A stretch of 64,000 nt of DNA from Theropithecus gelada (GCF_003255815.1 NC_037673.1:11487006-11551005); one strand, 5' to 3'. Counted from the first letter of the stretch, positions 46,394-59,719 are shown. Numbers and translations: made by a program. The notes: generated by a model not told the origin, from the letters alone.

Positions 46394-48049
46394 CATTTCT
46401 GCCTACACATGCTAGTCCATATCCAGCCCAATTACTTCCCTAGAAACTACTTTTGCACTATTCTGTTCTGAACAAAGCATATTATGGGCCATGTTCCTCC
46501 CATAGAGCCTTATCTGATAGGCTTTCATTTGCAATAATATTTCAGCATAATCCTATCAAGAATGATTTCCAAATAAAGGGCATTTTGTCCTTTTGTACCT
46601 ACAGCATTGCTAAAACCTTATCTCATCCTTTGTACTGCCTAATTTACTTCTTATAGCTTTCCTTCAAGGGCATATAACATTTTCAAACATAAGCATTTGC
46701 CCATTTTAAGGTAATGAGCCCAACCTGTTTTTGAAAATGAAATAATATACTTAAAATCATATGACTTAGGGCTGTTTATAGGATGTCTTGATTTTTCAAA
46801 TGGTTAAGTGTTACAAAAATCCATATAAAAACTAAACATCAATTTACACAATCCATTTCCTATATTTTTATAACAAAACAGTAGGAAAATATATTGCTGC
46901 TAAAAATTAATAGTTATAGAAATTGTGAAAAGCTCAAGAGAAGAACTACTTCTAGTGATAAAACTTAAAAAGCAAATTATCAAAGAAGAGTAGGCAACTA
47001 TTATTTTTTTGTCTTTGATGTAGCACAGGAGTGAGGAATTTTACAGAACTATTGTCCATAAACACTGGATTGTGTTTATATTCATCTCATTGTGTTTATA
47101 TGTATCTACTAGCAGTAAAAAGGCAAATATACCAGGAAAAGAGCCCTTACAGATCCTGAAAACAGCAAAATTCACTGAGGACAAAGGTTTCTCTGACATT
47201 GAGACTGGCTTTACAAATATGTTTCCTAAATGAGATCTCCTAATGAAACAACTAGGAAAAGACTTTCGAGGTCTCCTCCATTCACCACAATTGAATGAAT
47301 GATCATTGATCATTTCGGTGTAACGCTGATAAGGACACAGGGCAGTGGGGACACTGCATTCCTGTCATCCTCACAGCCCGGCACTTGCCTGAGTCTCACC
47401 ACGGGCTGGAGAATATTCCTGGCCCCCGGCCAGGACTTCCAAAATGGGGCAAGGATAAGTGGAATTAATTTTCCCTCATTTTGGATGTATTCCAAGTTTC
47501 AGGGTTCAGTGGTATCATTACCACAGGATCAAATTGTGATCAAAGACAAAAACGCATAAATATTTTATAGAGTAACCAAGTGTAAGCTTACAAGTCCAAA
47601 CTAATATGTTTAGAATTAAATGCTATTCTCAAATATTCACCTCTAAGTTCCCATCATCCTCATTATGTACTTGAATAATTTAAATATAAATGATGTAGCT
47701 ATATTTCTGAATGTGGAAATTTTATAGAAGTAAAATTATGAAAATAATAAACGATTTTCAAACTTCTGAATAAATGTTTGCTAGTATCCTAGAAATTTAA
47801 GATAACATCATTTCTGGATTTGCATTACAATTATCTTCTTGTATCTATGTATACAAATAGTTCAAATTTGTAGGATAGTTACTTGACTTTACTTATAAAA
47901 AGACAGTGCTATAAGTTTCCTTTGCCCCTCTGTAACAATGCATGCAACAAAGCATGTTTTCTATCTTCATAACTTTTTAAAATGACTTTAGTTTAAAAGT
48001 ACCACAGAGCAAAAGTTAACAGAAAAAGTGTCTTAATAGTTTGTGTTTT
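46394..48049. other. Unassigned sequence
   Basis: No recognised family over about 1.65 kb. A 13-bp motif, attgtgtttatat, occurs twice 20 bp apart (47069 and 47089). A GC-richer stretch at 47310-47560 gives overlapping frames on both strands (86 and 61 codons), unsupported. Confidence 0.4.
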
Positions 48050-48350
48050 GGCTGGGCGTGCTGGCTCACACCTGTAAGCCTAGCATTTTGGGAGGCCAAG
48101 GTGGGCAGATCACCTGAGGTGAAGAGTTCAAGACCAGCCTGGCCAACATGATGAAACCCCGTCTCTACTAAAAATACAAAAAAAAAATAGCCGGTCGTGG
48201 TGGTCCACGCCTGTAGTCCTGGTTACTCAAGAGGCTGAAACAGGAGAATCGCTGGAATCCAGGAGGCGGAGATTGCAGTGAGCAGAGATCGTGCCACTGC
48301 ATTCCAGCCTGGGCGACAGAGTGAGACTCTGTTTCAAAAAAAAAAAAAAA
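48050..48350 (+). mobile_element. Alu element
   Basis: Full-length Alu from ggctgggcgtgctggctcac to a 15-base A tail. Several differences from consensus suggest an older AluS or AluJ copy. Flanks tttgtgt and tttatgtgt are a weak target duplication. Confidence 0.95.
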
Positions 48351-48557
48351 TTTATGTGTCTTCAAACCAAGATACCAATTTACTTTAAATTTTAAATATT
48401 GTAAATGCTGTTTTCTTTTAGTGGGGAACTATTTTCACATATATTAGACTTTTTCTACTCTTCTTCTGGTAACCACTGATTATGCCAGTGTGCATGTGTG
48501 TGTATGAAGTGAGAGTCCACATGCTTTAATGTCATTTTCTACAAAAACAGAGGATTT

Positions 48558-48856
48558 CACCAGGCACGGTGGCTCAGGCCTGTAATCCCAGCACTTTGGG
48601 AGGTCAAGGCAGACACATCGCGTGGTCAGGAGATTGAGACCATCCTGGCCAACATGGTGAAACCCTGGCTTTACTAAAAATACAAATATTATCTAGGCCT
48701 GGTGGCGTGTGCCTATAATCCCAGCTACTCGGGAGGTTGAGGCAGGAGAATCACTGGAATCAGGGAGTCGGAGTTTACAGTGAGCTGAGATCAAGCCACT
48801 GCACTCTAGCCTGGGGACAGAGCGAGACTGTGTCTCAAAAAAAAAAAAAAAAAAAA
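48558..48856 (+). mobile_element. Alu element
   Basis: Full-length Alu from accaggcacggtggctcagg to a 20-base A tail. The target duplication aggattt is exact on both sides (48551-48557 and 48856-48862). Confidence 0.95.
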
Positions 48857-49059
48857 GGATTTACATTGTTGCATTTATCTCCATATAACAAATATTTCAA
48901 GAAAAAAAAAAGTAAGGTTTTGTGTTAAAACGTACTGTATACATTTTGTGGGCCATATAAAACACAGTATAAATCATGACTTTAAAATGTTTCTGCTCTT
49001 TTTCATATAAATAATCATTAGTTTAATCTGCAGAAATAAAGGGAGGTAACAGGCAGTTT

Positions 49060-49200
49060 CATTCATGTACAAGAGCACTATCTCTGGACTCTGAAATACC
49101 TGAGGTTGAATCCTGGTTTGTCAATATTTTTTCCTTGCTAAGTGATCCTCGAGTAAGCTAACCTCTATAAACCTCAATTCATTCATTTGTAAAAATCTTT
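49060..49200 (+). mobile_element. MIR SINE, plus strand
   Basis: agcactatctctggactctg, acctgaggttgaatcctggt, gtaagctaacctctataaac and ctcaattcattcatttgtaa follow the MIR sense strand, including the tRNA-derived part. Confidence 0.8.
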
Positions 49201-49844
49201 AGTATACTAGCATTTATATTTAGGTCTTAAATAATCCATCACATATTTGTTCACCGTTTTAAAACCTTTCTACACACTCTACAGGTGCTTCGTGACTATT
49301 TTCTACTTCACTGGTGTAGTTTCCCAATCTGTGATTCTATCTTAAATTCTAGGGTAGTTTTATGTCACTGGTGAGGTTTTTAATCCTATATTGTTTTTAT
49401 TTACCACCTGCTTTCTTCGTTTTTATCTCAGAATATGGGTTCCTTGGTGATTTCCAAGTCTTTGTTTTGAGACAGAATTTCATGGCTTAGAGTTCAATGT
49501 CTCCTGCTTCTTCCTCCCGTTGAGGTGTGTATGGTTTTCAAATATTTTATCTTCTCCTATGGCTTTTTATCAACTTCTACTCCCCCTTTTTATTTGTTAC
49601 ATCATTTTCAATGCACTTTTGGTCACTGAAACAATACACAGACTTTTTTTGTAGAATTTAATAGGAAAAGACATTAGCTATTACTACTATCGTATTGTGA
49701 AATATCCCCCCTTGCTCTGTCCATATCTCTACTTGAATAAAGAGGGAGATGTTTAATATTTTATCCATGCTAGCAATATTTTGAAACATAATGAAACAGC
49801 GTTCTAACTGTATAGACAGTGATAGATACTATTAATGTGACACT
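49201..49844. other. Unassigned sequence
   Basis: About 640 bp with no recognised feature. Confidence 0.4.
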
Positions 49845-50000
49845 TAAGTTGCATCAGGCAAGCTACTGTCTACAGATAAAAATGAGGCATGAAAAGTTTA
49901 TGTAGTTTAGTCAAAGTCACCCATCACACAAAAAGGCATGCTAGATTCAGACTCATATCAAAACACTCCATGCATTTTCTGCTATTCCAAACTCCCTCTT
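49845..50000 (-). mobile_element. MIR SINE relic, minus strand
   Basis: gataaaaatgaggcatgaaa, agtttagtcaaagtcaccca and gctagattcagactcatatc follow the antisense MIR order. Confidence 0.68.
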
Positions 50001-50589
50001 CAATTATTTTAAGAAGGAATAGATTAGGGTGGTAGAGTTTGACATTCCGAATTTTGGACTAGCTGCCCACTTAGCCATTACTACTTTAAGGAACTAAATT
50101 CATTTCTCTTAGCCTCACTGTACTTTTTCTAAAATTTAAGCAATGACTATCAACTTCATGTGTTAATGATACAATGAAATGAAATTAAGTATATATTAAA
50201 AAGTCTGAAACATAATAAATGTTGAGTAAATATTTGTTGAATGGAATTTAAACCTTCAAAGAATTACTCCCATTATAGAGTATCAGTTTTGGCTTTCCCT
50301 CTATAGTCACCTGTCAGTAGCTAGGGAACTTTTGAGAAGAAATGAAAGCAAAGATGATTCAATATGATACGGTTTAAAGATATTTGAGTTTCCAACACTG
50401 AAGAAAGGCTTAATGACATAAAATACCTGGAAACATACCTTTTAAAATTCAATATAGATAGGATCTAATCAGGATTGTGGTCATGAAATTATATAATACA
50501 TTTAAAGATGTTATTGAGCCTGATGATCTAATTAGCAGAATTAATAAACAGAAACTGACTAGCATAAGTTCCTTAATTTATTCACCATA
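50001..50589. other. Unassigned sequence
   Basis: No recognised repeat. Confidence 0.4.
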
Positions 50590-50695
50590 TGTCAGACCTT
50601 TGTTGTGATACTACTGTGTGCCAGACACTCTACTGAGTACCAAGTGACGAGGAAGGAAAAGGCATACCCTTCCGTCCATTAGAGAAACTTCTAAA
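50590..50695. mobile_element. Short ancient-repeat trace
   Basis: tactgtgtgccagacactct, actgagtacc and catacccttccgtccattag resemble the same unnamed mammalian repeat as 45180-45700. Confidence 0.5.
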
Positions 50696-52047
50696 AAAAT
50701 TTTTCATTTGACTCTTCCACAGCATATAAACCAATGATTGATAAACATAGAATCAATTGAGATAATTAGGCAGAACAGTTTCTTTTAGTAGAATAACAGC
50801 ACTGTCTCGTCACATTCTCGGCTATTGGGAAACCTGATCATTCTCACTTAGAATTGAGTATTATATTTGAAATCCAAAGTAGTAGACACTTTATAAGTCA
50901 TATTTATAAATCATAAAATACATTTTAGAATTCCCTTCTCTTGCTTTCATTACTTTCAGAAAAATACTGTTGTTAAGTAGCAGTAACATGCTAATTTTCT
51001 AATGAGAAGGTACATACAGAGTTTCATGACTGTTTTTCAAGAGGGTGTTCTTTGCATCTATCAAGGCTAAAAGAAAGAAGGTATTTAAGAAGCTAATTTC
51101 CTACAGGAATAATATAAGGTTTAAACACTTTCAGGACTGTTCTTCCATAATTATCTTTTACAATTTTATCTTGCAAAGTGAATACATTCTTTTGTCGTTG
51201 TTGTTCTGTGAGTTAAATAGCACGCTGGCAAAATGTCTTGTTAGCTGATAGGTACCAGTTAAGCATGGAGCTTTTTTTAAGTTTGCACAGTGGTTTTAGT
51301 TTCTGAGCCAAAACAGAACAAATGTAATAATGAGCAAACTCTTACTCACCTAGGGTGAGTAACAGTGATAGCTACATTTACTAAGGGCAAAGCATCCACC
51401 TGATGATACAGTTGCTTCTGAATCTCTTTTAACTCTCACATCTGTTTTTGGCTCTGTGTTTAAGAACAAAACCTGGGCTTTTCCTCGATTGCAAATGAAC
51501 TAATTTGAATAGGCACAGAGATGTGTAAAGGCAACACTGGTTTCTTCTTACCTATGATAATTCAACAATTATAGTTTCCATTTTTGCAATGCTTCTGGAG
51601 GGACACTGTAACTAAGAGCGTTTGAAATGAGATAGCTGGCACCCTCCAGGTATGTAATTGGGAAAACTCCATAGGCAGCAACCACTTTTTTTTTCTTTTG
51701 TATATCCTTAAATGCCCTTAGTTGTATTGTATTATTTGGAACTGGAAATTTTACTCTATGAGCATGAACATGAAACCAGCATCTTTTTACTTTAGTAAAG
51801 AGTAATTCTATAGCATGAAATAACTGGACAATAATCAGTAATTCTGAGTTGCATATAGTGATCTAAATAGCAAATTTGTATTTTACAGTGATTTGTTTAA
51901 CAAAATAAGCAATTTCATTCTTGATCCTATAATATTTGGAAAATACCTTCCAAACATATAAAAAAAGAAATTAGCACTCTGAGAATATGATACATTTTCC
52001 CCAAACTTTTCTGCAGGCTCAAGTGTGTATCTATTAAAAATCTTCTA
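50696..52047. other. Unassigned AT-rich sequence
   Basis: No recognised family over about 1.35 kb. The open frame 51045-51248 (67 codons) is unsupported. Confidence 0.4.
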
Positions 52048-52335
52048 TTACGCATGGTAGCTCATGCCTGTAATCCCAGCACTTTGGGAGGCCAAGGCAG
52101 GCAGATCACTTGAGCTCAGGAGTTTGAGACTAGCCTGGAAAACATGGTGAAACCCCATCTCTACTAAAAATACAAAAATTAGCTGGGTGTGGTGGTCATG
52201 CCTGTAATGCCAGCTACTCAGTAGGCTGAGGCAGGAGAACTGTTTGAACTCAAGAGGCCGAAGTTGCAGAGAGCCGAGATTGTGCCACTGTACTCCAGCT
52301 TAGGCGACAGAGCAAGACTCTGTCTGAAAAAAAAC
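52048..52335 (+). mobile_element. Alu element, first of a head-to-tail pair
   Basis: Alu with a slightly eroded 5' end (attacgcatggtagctcatg) and tail tctgaaaaaaaac. Divergence suggests an older subfamily. Only two or three bases separate it from the next Alu. Confidence 0.93.
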
Positions 52336-52337
52336 AA

Positions 52338-52625
52338 GTCCAGGTGCAGAGGCTCATACCTATAATCCCAGCCCTTTGGGAAGCCAAGGCAGGAGGATCA
52401 CCTAAGGTCAGGAGTTCAAGACCAGCCTGACCAACATGGAGAAACCCGTCCCTACTAAAAGTACAAAATTAGCTGGGCATGGTGGTGCAAGCCTATAATC
52501 CTAGCTACTCAGGAGGCTGAGGCAGGAGAATTGATTGAACCCAGAAGGCAGAGGTTGTGGTGAGCCGAGATTGCACCATTGCACTCTAGTCTGGGCAACA
52601 GGAGAGAAACTCCATCTCAAAAAAT
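52338..52625 (+). mobile_element. Alu element, second of a head-to-tail pair
   Basis: Alu from gtccaggtgcagaggctcat to a short A tail that runs into (AT)n. It starts at the first Alu's tail, which offers an A-rich target; the two have different substitutions, so this is a second insertion and not a duplication. Confidence 0.93.
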
Positions 52626-53074
52626 ATATATATTTTCTAATCATACCATATAAGTATTTCAGTTTATTATGACATATTACCTTGTTACAATTACACACTT
52701 TACCAGGTCATATATAATAAAACCATGATATTAATTGCTATATAGTAGCCCACTATATAGCTGTTTAGTAATTTATTGAACAATTACCCATTATTTTCTG
52801 AGTATTTTTTTATTATAAATAGCAATGTAATGAACATTGTTTTATCAAATACGTATTCATTCAACTAATAACTTTTGAGTCCCTTCTATGAGCATGTACC
52901 TAGGAAATACAATCTTTTTTCTTGAAAACTTATAGTAGCCCAGATGTCATAAACACCAAATATTAGTAACTCTAACATATTTCAAGATGCCTAGATTGTG
53001 AAAAGAAGAGAGGGGAATATTCTCAAAGGTTTGTTAACCAAAGGTAAGTTCACGCAAGGCCTTTAAACCATATT
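52626..53074. other. AT-rich sequence, possible old L1 trace
   Basis: After a short (AT)n stretch, attataaatagcaatgtaat with gaacattgttttatc resembles antisense ancient L1 text near 52800-52850. Nothing else is recognised. Confidence 0.35.
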
Positions 53075-53085
53075 AAGAAGTTCCA

Positions 53086-53396
53086 GGCCGGGCGCAGTGA
53101 CTGACACCTGTCATCCCAGCTCTTTGGGAGGCCGAGGCGGGTGGATCACGAGGTCAGGAGCTGGAGACCCTCCTGGCTAACACGGTGAAACCCCGTCTCT
53201 ACTAAAAATAGAAAAATTAGCTGGGCGTGTTGGTGCGTGCCTGTAATCCCAGTGACTCAGGAGGCTGAGGCAGGAGAATCACTTGAACCAGGGAGTCGGA
53301 GGTTGCAGTGAGCCGAGATCGCACCCCTGCACTCCAGCCTGGCAACAGAGCGAGACCCTGTCTCAAAAATAAATGAATAAATAAATAATAAATAAA
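53086..53396 (+). mobile_element. Alu element with (AAAT)n tail
   Basis: Full-length Alu from ggccgggcgcagtgactgac, with gatcacgaggtcaggagctg. The tail has become AAATGAATAAATAAATAATA. The 11-bp target duplication aagaagttcca is exact (53075-53085 and 53397-53407). Confidence 0.97.
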
Positions 53397-53407
53397 AAGA
53401 AGTTCCA

Positions 53408-54189
53408 ATATGCACAAGAGGGGTCACTAAGAAATTCAACCTTTTGCTTTTGAAAGATCATTTTTGCTGCAAAGGGGAAAAGTAATCTGATTTGTATAAA
53501 CTTGTGCAGAGCAGGCTACTCCCAGAAGCTACTTATGATTGGATGACATAAAGTAGGGCACCGAATGGTATTTCAGAGGTAGACGCTATAGGATGTCCAG
53601 ATCCACTGAATTGAAGATGAGAAAAAGAGTCATTGAACATTAAGGCTACCGAAATATTAAGGAAATGAATCCTCTGCCTGTCACATGTGACTCACACAGT
53701 TCACGTTCTAAGGTTTTGCAGGCTGTAATTGTCTAATGCTTTCCCACTGTGAGATGAGTTCACTTCCTATTCCACAAACTGCTTTTCTCACTGTTTCAAA
53801 GGGAGATCCTACGACCCATTGAATTTTATATCACTCGTCTTATAATTCACTGTTCTATCACCAGTGCTTATCCTCCCAGATATCTGGTCTGCAATATTGC
53901 TATACTTGATATTTTTCTTTTTTCCCCACTCATTTTTCTCCTCCAATCTACTCAGTAAAATATCTTACTAAATTCTGGCAATCTCCATTTTTTTAAGCTC
54001 ATTTTTGCTCCAACCAAGTCAGCAAAAAGTCTTACCAAATTTTAGCCACTGGCTTCTGTTCTGAGGACTCATATGAATCCTGTACTTCTATAAAGTCTTC
54101 ATATTTTGGGGGGCAAGACTGATTCAGGGACTTCTAGGTAGATGCACTTTTAAATACAAGTCATGGTTTCTGTTTAACAATATATTACA
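53408..54189. other. Unassigned sequence
   Basis: About 780 bp, no recognised repeat or gene. Confidence 0.4.
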
Positions 54190-56395
54190 CATTAAAACAA
54201 CAATGAGATACACTATACAACTATTAGAATGGCTAACATCTAAAACACCTGACAATAACAGTTACTGTCGAGGATACAGCACAACAGGCCCTCTCTCATT
54301 CACTGCTGATGGGAATGCAAAATGGTATAGCCATTCTGGAAGACTGTTTGGCAGCTGCTTTAGTATACAACTAAATATAGCTTTACTATGCTATCCAGTC
54401 TTTATACTCCTAGGTATTTACCCAACTTATTTGAAAATATGTCGACACAAAAGCCTGCATGTGAATGTTTATAGTAGTTTTATTCATTACTGCCAAAACT
54501 GGAAGCAAACAAGATTGCCTTCAAAAGATGAATGGATAAATACATTGGTATAGCCATATAATGGAAGATTATTCAGCCCTAAAAATAAATGAGCTATCAA
54601 GGCATGAAAAGACATGGCTGAAACCCACATTACTAAAGCAAAGAAGACTATTTGCAAAGGGTACATACCGAATGATTCCAATTGTATGGTATTCGAGAAT
54701 AGGAACACTATAGAGATGGCAAAAACTAAAAATAAAAAGATGAGTGGTTACCAGGGGTCTGGAAGGAGGAGAAAAGGGTTGAAGAGGTGAAACACAGGGC
54801 AATTTTTAGGGCAGTGAAACTATTCTGCATGACACTACTCATTTGTCAAAACCCATGGAACTTTACAACACAAAGAATGAAGCTTAATGTATGCACATTT
54901 TAAAAAAACATTTAAGAAGCAAGGGATCTGAGGATGAAATGCCAAACGTGGCAAAGCAATCTAACTGTACAAAACAACCTCACTGAAGAAGGTGAGAAAA
55001 TAAAAGGTGATCTAAGTAACTTTGGAAATGAATGGCAGTTGCGAAAGTAAAGGGAAAATAATCATTTTAATCATTGTGATTTAATCAATGATGTTGTTTC
55101 CCATGGAAGTATGGGGTAATGACTGTGATCCTGCTATACTTCTCTACTGTCACTGAACAATTAAGTAAAAGGATGGCATGTTTCTTAAACTTAGAGTGGG
55201 AAGATACATTTAAGCAAGAGGAGAACAGAATGATCCAGGAGGTAACAGACTAGAGTTGGACCCATCACTGTGAACTGATATATAGCTTTGTATAGAGACG
55301 GTTGAAGATAGAAATATTCATAGGTAATGTATATACTCAGGTTAGTATACACTCACGTACTTATTTGCTATATCAACTGACAGTCTAAAAACATGGACAC
55401 TCCACTAGCAACAAGCATATCTGCCACCCTTGGTTTTTAATAGTATTCTTCAATAAAAGGAATCAGGGCTCCTAGAAGAAATGGCTGATCCTAGGACTGG
55501 ATCAGGGAACATGTAAGATGAGTTCAGAGAACCTCAGAGTGCCAGAAAATAAGGAAGTACAAATAAATGAACGAACAATGAATGAATGAATGAATGAATG
55601 AATGAATGAACAGATGGATGGAATATGTCAAAGCCACACAGTAGCCCCTTTGAAGAAAGCTAGAATAACTGGAACAACAAAATAAATATGGTGGCATTGG
55701 ATGATAACATAAAATCAATATCCATGTGTCTATACTAATATAAATGTTTGAATAAATAAGTAAATGGGGAGAAAAGACAAATCTCACATGCAGAATTCCA
55801 CATAACTCACATAGATCCACCAGCCTCAAAAAGTAGAGTATATTACTCCACACTCAAGTGGACGCTGTACATTGTGACTTCCTTCCAATTAGTAGAGCAC
55901 AGAAAGCAGGAGAGAGTAACTTTACAATGGAGAAATCTGACAAACACCGTCTCAGCTAAGTGAGCAAGGTCAATGTCAATAATGGTCAGTCATGTCAATA
56001 GTATGTACACTAACCCTTTCAGATTCCAGGAGAGGGGCATCCTATAATATGACTGACCAATACTCCTCAAAACTATCAAAGTCATTAAAACAAGGGAAGT
56101 TTGAGAATCATCCAGAATCAAGAGGAGCATAAGGAGACATGATTGAGAAGAGACAAAAAGACATTAGCTAAAACCTAGGAAAACTGGAATGAAGTGTGGA
56201 CTTTAGTTAATAATAATATACCAATACAATTTTGTAATTACAATAAACGTGACATAGTAATGCAAGATGTTCAAGATGTTCAGCTGAGGGACAACTGGGA
56301 ATGGGATATATGAGAAGTCTGTGTTATCTTCTCAACTTTTCTGTAGATCTAAAACTGCACAAAAAATTATTTTAAAATGTATTTTACAATGCATT
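54190..56395 (+). mobile_element. L1M LINE-1 3' end, plus strand, 2.2 kb
   Basis: Sense text of the ORF2 C-terminal part (ctctcattcactgctgatgg, atggtatagccattctggaa, gatgaatggataaatacatt) runs into a long 3' UTR (caacctcactgaagaaggtg, tctaagtaactttggaaatg, gtggactttagttaataata, cttttctgtagatctaaaac) and ends near an A-rich tail at about 56395. Frames are broken; the 116-codon frame 54203-54553 is a remnant in a wrong or shifted phase. The 5' part of the element is absent. An (AATG)n array is inside. Confidence 0.88.
55577..55611. repeat. (AATG)n microsatellite
   Basis: About eight AATG units inside the L1M 3' UTR. The antisense reading gives the IHSF repeat of the 109-codon minus-strand frame 55524-55853, which is therefore not a gene. 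Confidence 0.95.
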
Positions 56396-56659
56396 ATATA
56401 TCTAACAATTTAAAGCAAATAAAATCAATAGCAACTAATGTTCACTGCCCACATGTCACTCTAACTACAGAACACTACAAGAACTTTGAAGTGATCAAAG
56501 ACGTCATAGTATCTAATCCACATTTCATAAGGTAGAATATATTCAATCAAAATTTGTTTGAAGATCTTTTGTCACTGCTGTGCATTCATTTTCAGGGTTC
56601 GTTTCCTAAGCCAGCCATCTACAAGCAATGTGCAGATCTAAAACATAATATGGGCAATG

Positions 56660-56840
56660 TGGAAACATGGGTAAGTTCTTTAGCACTCTGGGTTTTGGTT
56701 GCCTCATCTATAACATCAGGGTTGTAATGGCACTTATGTGCACATCGGGGAAATCTAAAAAGTTAATATATATTTATATATAAGACACTGAGGAGGGTGC
56801 CTACAATAATGGATATAAACATTAGCTATCATTACAATGA
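56660..56840 (+). mobile_element. MIR SINE relic, plus strand
   Basis: ggtaagttctttagcactct, ggttgcctcatctataacat, gggtgcctacaataatggat and aacattagctatcattac follow MIR sense order. A TATA-rich stretch interrupts. Confidence 0.65.
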
Positions 56841-58329
56841 TTCTGATGATCATGAATAACTGATCTTAAAAAAAAGATGATCAGTAATTGCTCCCATAAT
56901 TCCACTTTTATTAAGTAAAACCACAGCAGGGTTGGGGCTAGACAGTTCTCTGCTAGTAGTAATTACATTTGAGTGGATGGATCAGAGGTGATTTTCTTTT
57001 TATGTTTTGCTGTTATTCTCAAGTTCCTAATGGGTATTCAGTTATAGAAACATTCTGAGTTATATAAATATATAATATATATAAACATATAAAAGTGATT
57101 ATATAAACATTCTGAGTTATTAAATAAATATTTAACATTCTGAGTCAATTTGCTACATGAGATCAATGGTTATATTGTCTCTGCTTAAATTTTATATTAT
57201 TAAAATAATACATGCACATAGTTAACTGCTAAACAGTTCAGGAGGATTTCATATTGAAAAACAACTTGTCCCTTTATTTCCTTCCACATTTAATTCCTGT
57301 GTTACTGCTGGCAACTTGAATACTTTTCTATTTGTGGTTTTCCCAGTGGTTACTCCCATAACTCTAAATAATAGACTTATATAAAGAATGCTTGTTGGGT
57401 CCAATTAAACATTATCTTTTGACTTTAGACTACAATAAATGAGGATTCAGCTTGCTTAATCCCTACTACCTTTTGCCTCCCAGATTTTGGTATGTATATC
57501 ATAACTCTAAGTCCTTGCATTGATTAGGTTTTTAATTTATGTAATATTCAAAAGGCTGTATGTCTTTTGCCCTTAGTGTTCCACAGCATTACATTAGCAA
57601 ATGTGCTCCACATTCCCAGTGTCATCGAGTTCAAAGGAACAGGTGTATATAACACAGAGTTCAGAACTATGATCTACAGGGTAGAATTTATTGGCAATCT
57701 GAAAAAAATGTAGATTTATATCTAATACAACCTGAGAATTGTGAATTGTGTGATCATTACAGACCTAGGTTTTCAAAGCCCACTCTAAAACACTGTGTAT
57801 TTCCTCTTAGTTCACCATCGCCATGCACTAAGATGCATGGACAGAGGCATAATGGTCCCGTCTGCATGTTCCCACAGGACTACTTCACCAAAAGGAAATG
57901 CATGGCATGGTTTGCTTCTGAACACATATTAAAACAGCCATCTATTAGAACTGCTAAGCCTATAAATTAAGTTTTATTATAAATGATTGTGTTTGAGTAG
58001 ATTATGTACTGTTTGTAACAGTGATTCTCACCCTCATTTTGTACTCCGTACAAAAGAAGTACAGGAAATACAGTCTATCAGTAATAGTGGCTCCCTACAA
58101 TAGAACTTCCCGTCAGATGAAGGGTACCACAAAACGTATTAGAATTTGAATGGGATGGCATAAGCACTGAAACCTCAAAATAAGTCCGGCTTCTCTATCC
58201 AAAGAGATTCTGCTACAACTTCTAAAAGCATATGGCCACTTCCTTCCCCGTCCTCAACTGTTTAAACCATAACGTGAAGACTTACAGTCATTGAACCATA
58301 ACTAAACATACTTTATTCACTTATTGTCA
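56841..58329. other. Unassigned sequence with a decayed tandem motif
   Basis: cattctgagt occurs at 57051, 57108 and 57136 in AT-rich sequence. The rest, to 58329, has no recognised family, though 57190-57370 resembles an old L1-type text weakly. The frame 57746-57970 (74 codons) is unsupported. Confidence 0.4.
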
Positions 58330-58490
58330 TATACTTAATGAACTCCTGCCACCTGGCAGATGACGGTCGAGGAGCTGAGAGCCCCTCCCTCAACAGCACA
58401 GACAGAAACTGCTATGTTCACAGAGCTGACAGTCTAGAGTGGAGAACAGAGATACAAACAGGCAATGACAACACAGAGCCATGAGGACAA
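58330..58490. mobile_element. Short ancient-repeat trace
   Basis: cacagagctgacagtctaga, gtggagaacagagatacaaa and caggcaatgacaacacagag resemble the unnamed repeat described at 45180-45700. Confidence 0.5.
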
Positions 58491-59719
58491 GATCAATCAT
58501 TACTTAAACTAACCCTAACTTTCTCTGGGAATTCTTTAATTTAGAATCAGATCTTCTCAGGGCTTTTCTGCAGCTCTCAGTCTATAAGCAGTTCTATGCC
58601 AACTTCTCTGAAGTGCTTTTCATAGCTGCCAGAAGTTGATTTCTGTTACAACTACATGGTTTCTATTTTAATATTTTCCCCTTCTAGTTGGTCTCATCCA
58701 TTGCCTCGGATTCTCCGGCATCTGCTTTCTTTCTTCTCTCTACCACAGGCAGAAACTCTGATAAAAATATAAATCACATTCACTAGAGACAGCAACACAA
58801 ACCAAATTTTCTACATTTTCCTAATCACAGTAATGTTTCCCTGAGCCTGTTTGTTCAGGACCCTACCATTTTCTTAGTAAAAACAACACAGTGATTACAA
58901 ATAAGTTTTATTGTATTTATTATCTGAAAAGATGTTGAAAGTGGAAACGAGAATACTGACAACTACAGACCGAACATCCAAGATACTAAGAAAATTAACT
59001 TGAACTACTAATAGAATAAGTCCAGTTGGAATGGAAAGCTGTGAGAATTATCATCACTGAGGCTGCGTGGGGATACTTCAATACGGGCAGACTGGGAAGA
59101 AGATTATTGGGATATAATTCCTTGGTAATGTTGCAGGTTGAGCATCGTGCAAAATTCTAAATGTACAAAATGTGAAAGCAAAATTTCTCCTTGTGATAAG
59201 GATGACAAATGTGAATGTTTTCATAATCAGGTTTTAACTATTACTGCCTTATTTTAAGCTTCTTAGGAGAACTGAATATCAGATTCTAGTTGAGATATCC
59301 ATTATTCTAGGATTCCATTTATTGCATCACTTAAGCTATGCATAATACAATAGGATATAAAAGATGAATTTTGGGAGACTCTTACAGAGTTTTCAAGCTC
59401 CAAATTCTAAAAGCATATGCGTGTAGCAATAGATTGGTGGGATTCTAACTTAGTCATCTTTACTGAGAATATATACCAAGAAGATTATTTTAAAAATCAA
59501 GACATGCTCATAATTTTATTACTTAACTCTGAATTTACTCACTGCCACAGGATAGCCATAAACCATGAATCTAACAAATGATCAAGAAAGAGTAAATCAT
59601 GGTGGAAATTCATATGTCACTGTCAAGGACAGGAATAACTGAGTCAGGGTGGACCACAGGTCTCCAAATAGCAAATGGACTTCTTCATCATCGCCAAATA
59701 TTGATTTATCACCAGGCAT
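58491..59719. other. Unassigned sequence
   Basis: About 1.2 kb with no recognised feature. Confidence 0.4.

Noticed and set aside
55524..55853. Minus-strand frame with IHSF repeats
   Set aside because: It is the AATG microsatellite read in reverse inside an L1M 3' UTR.
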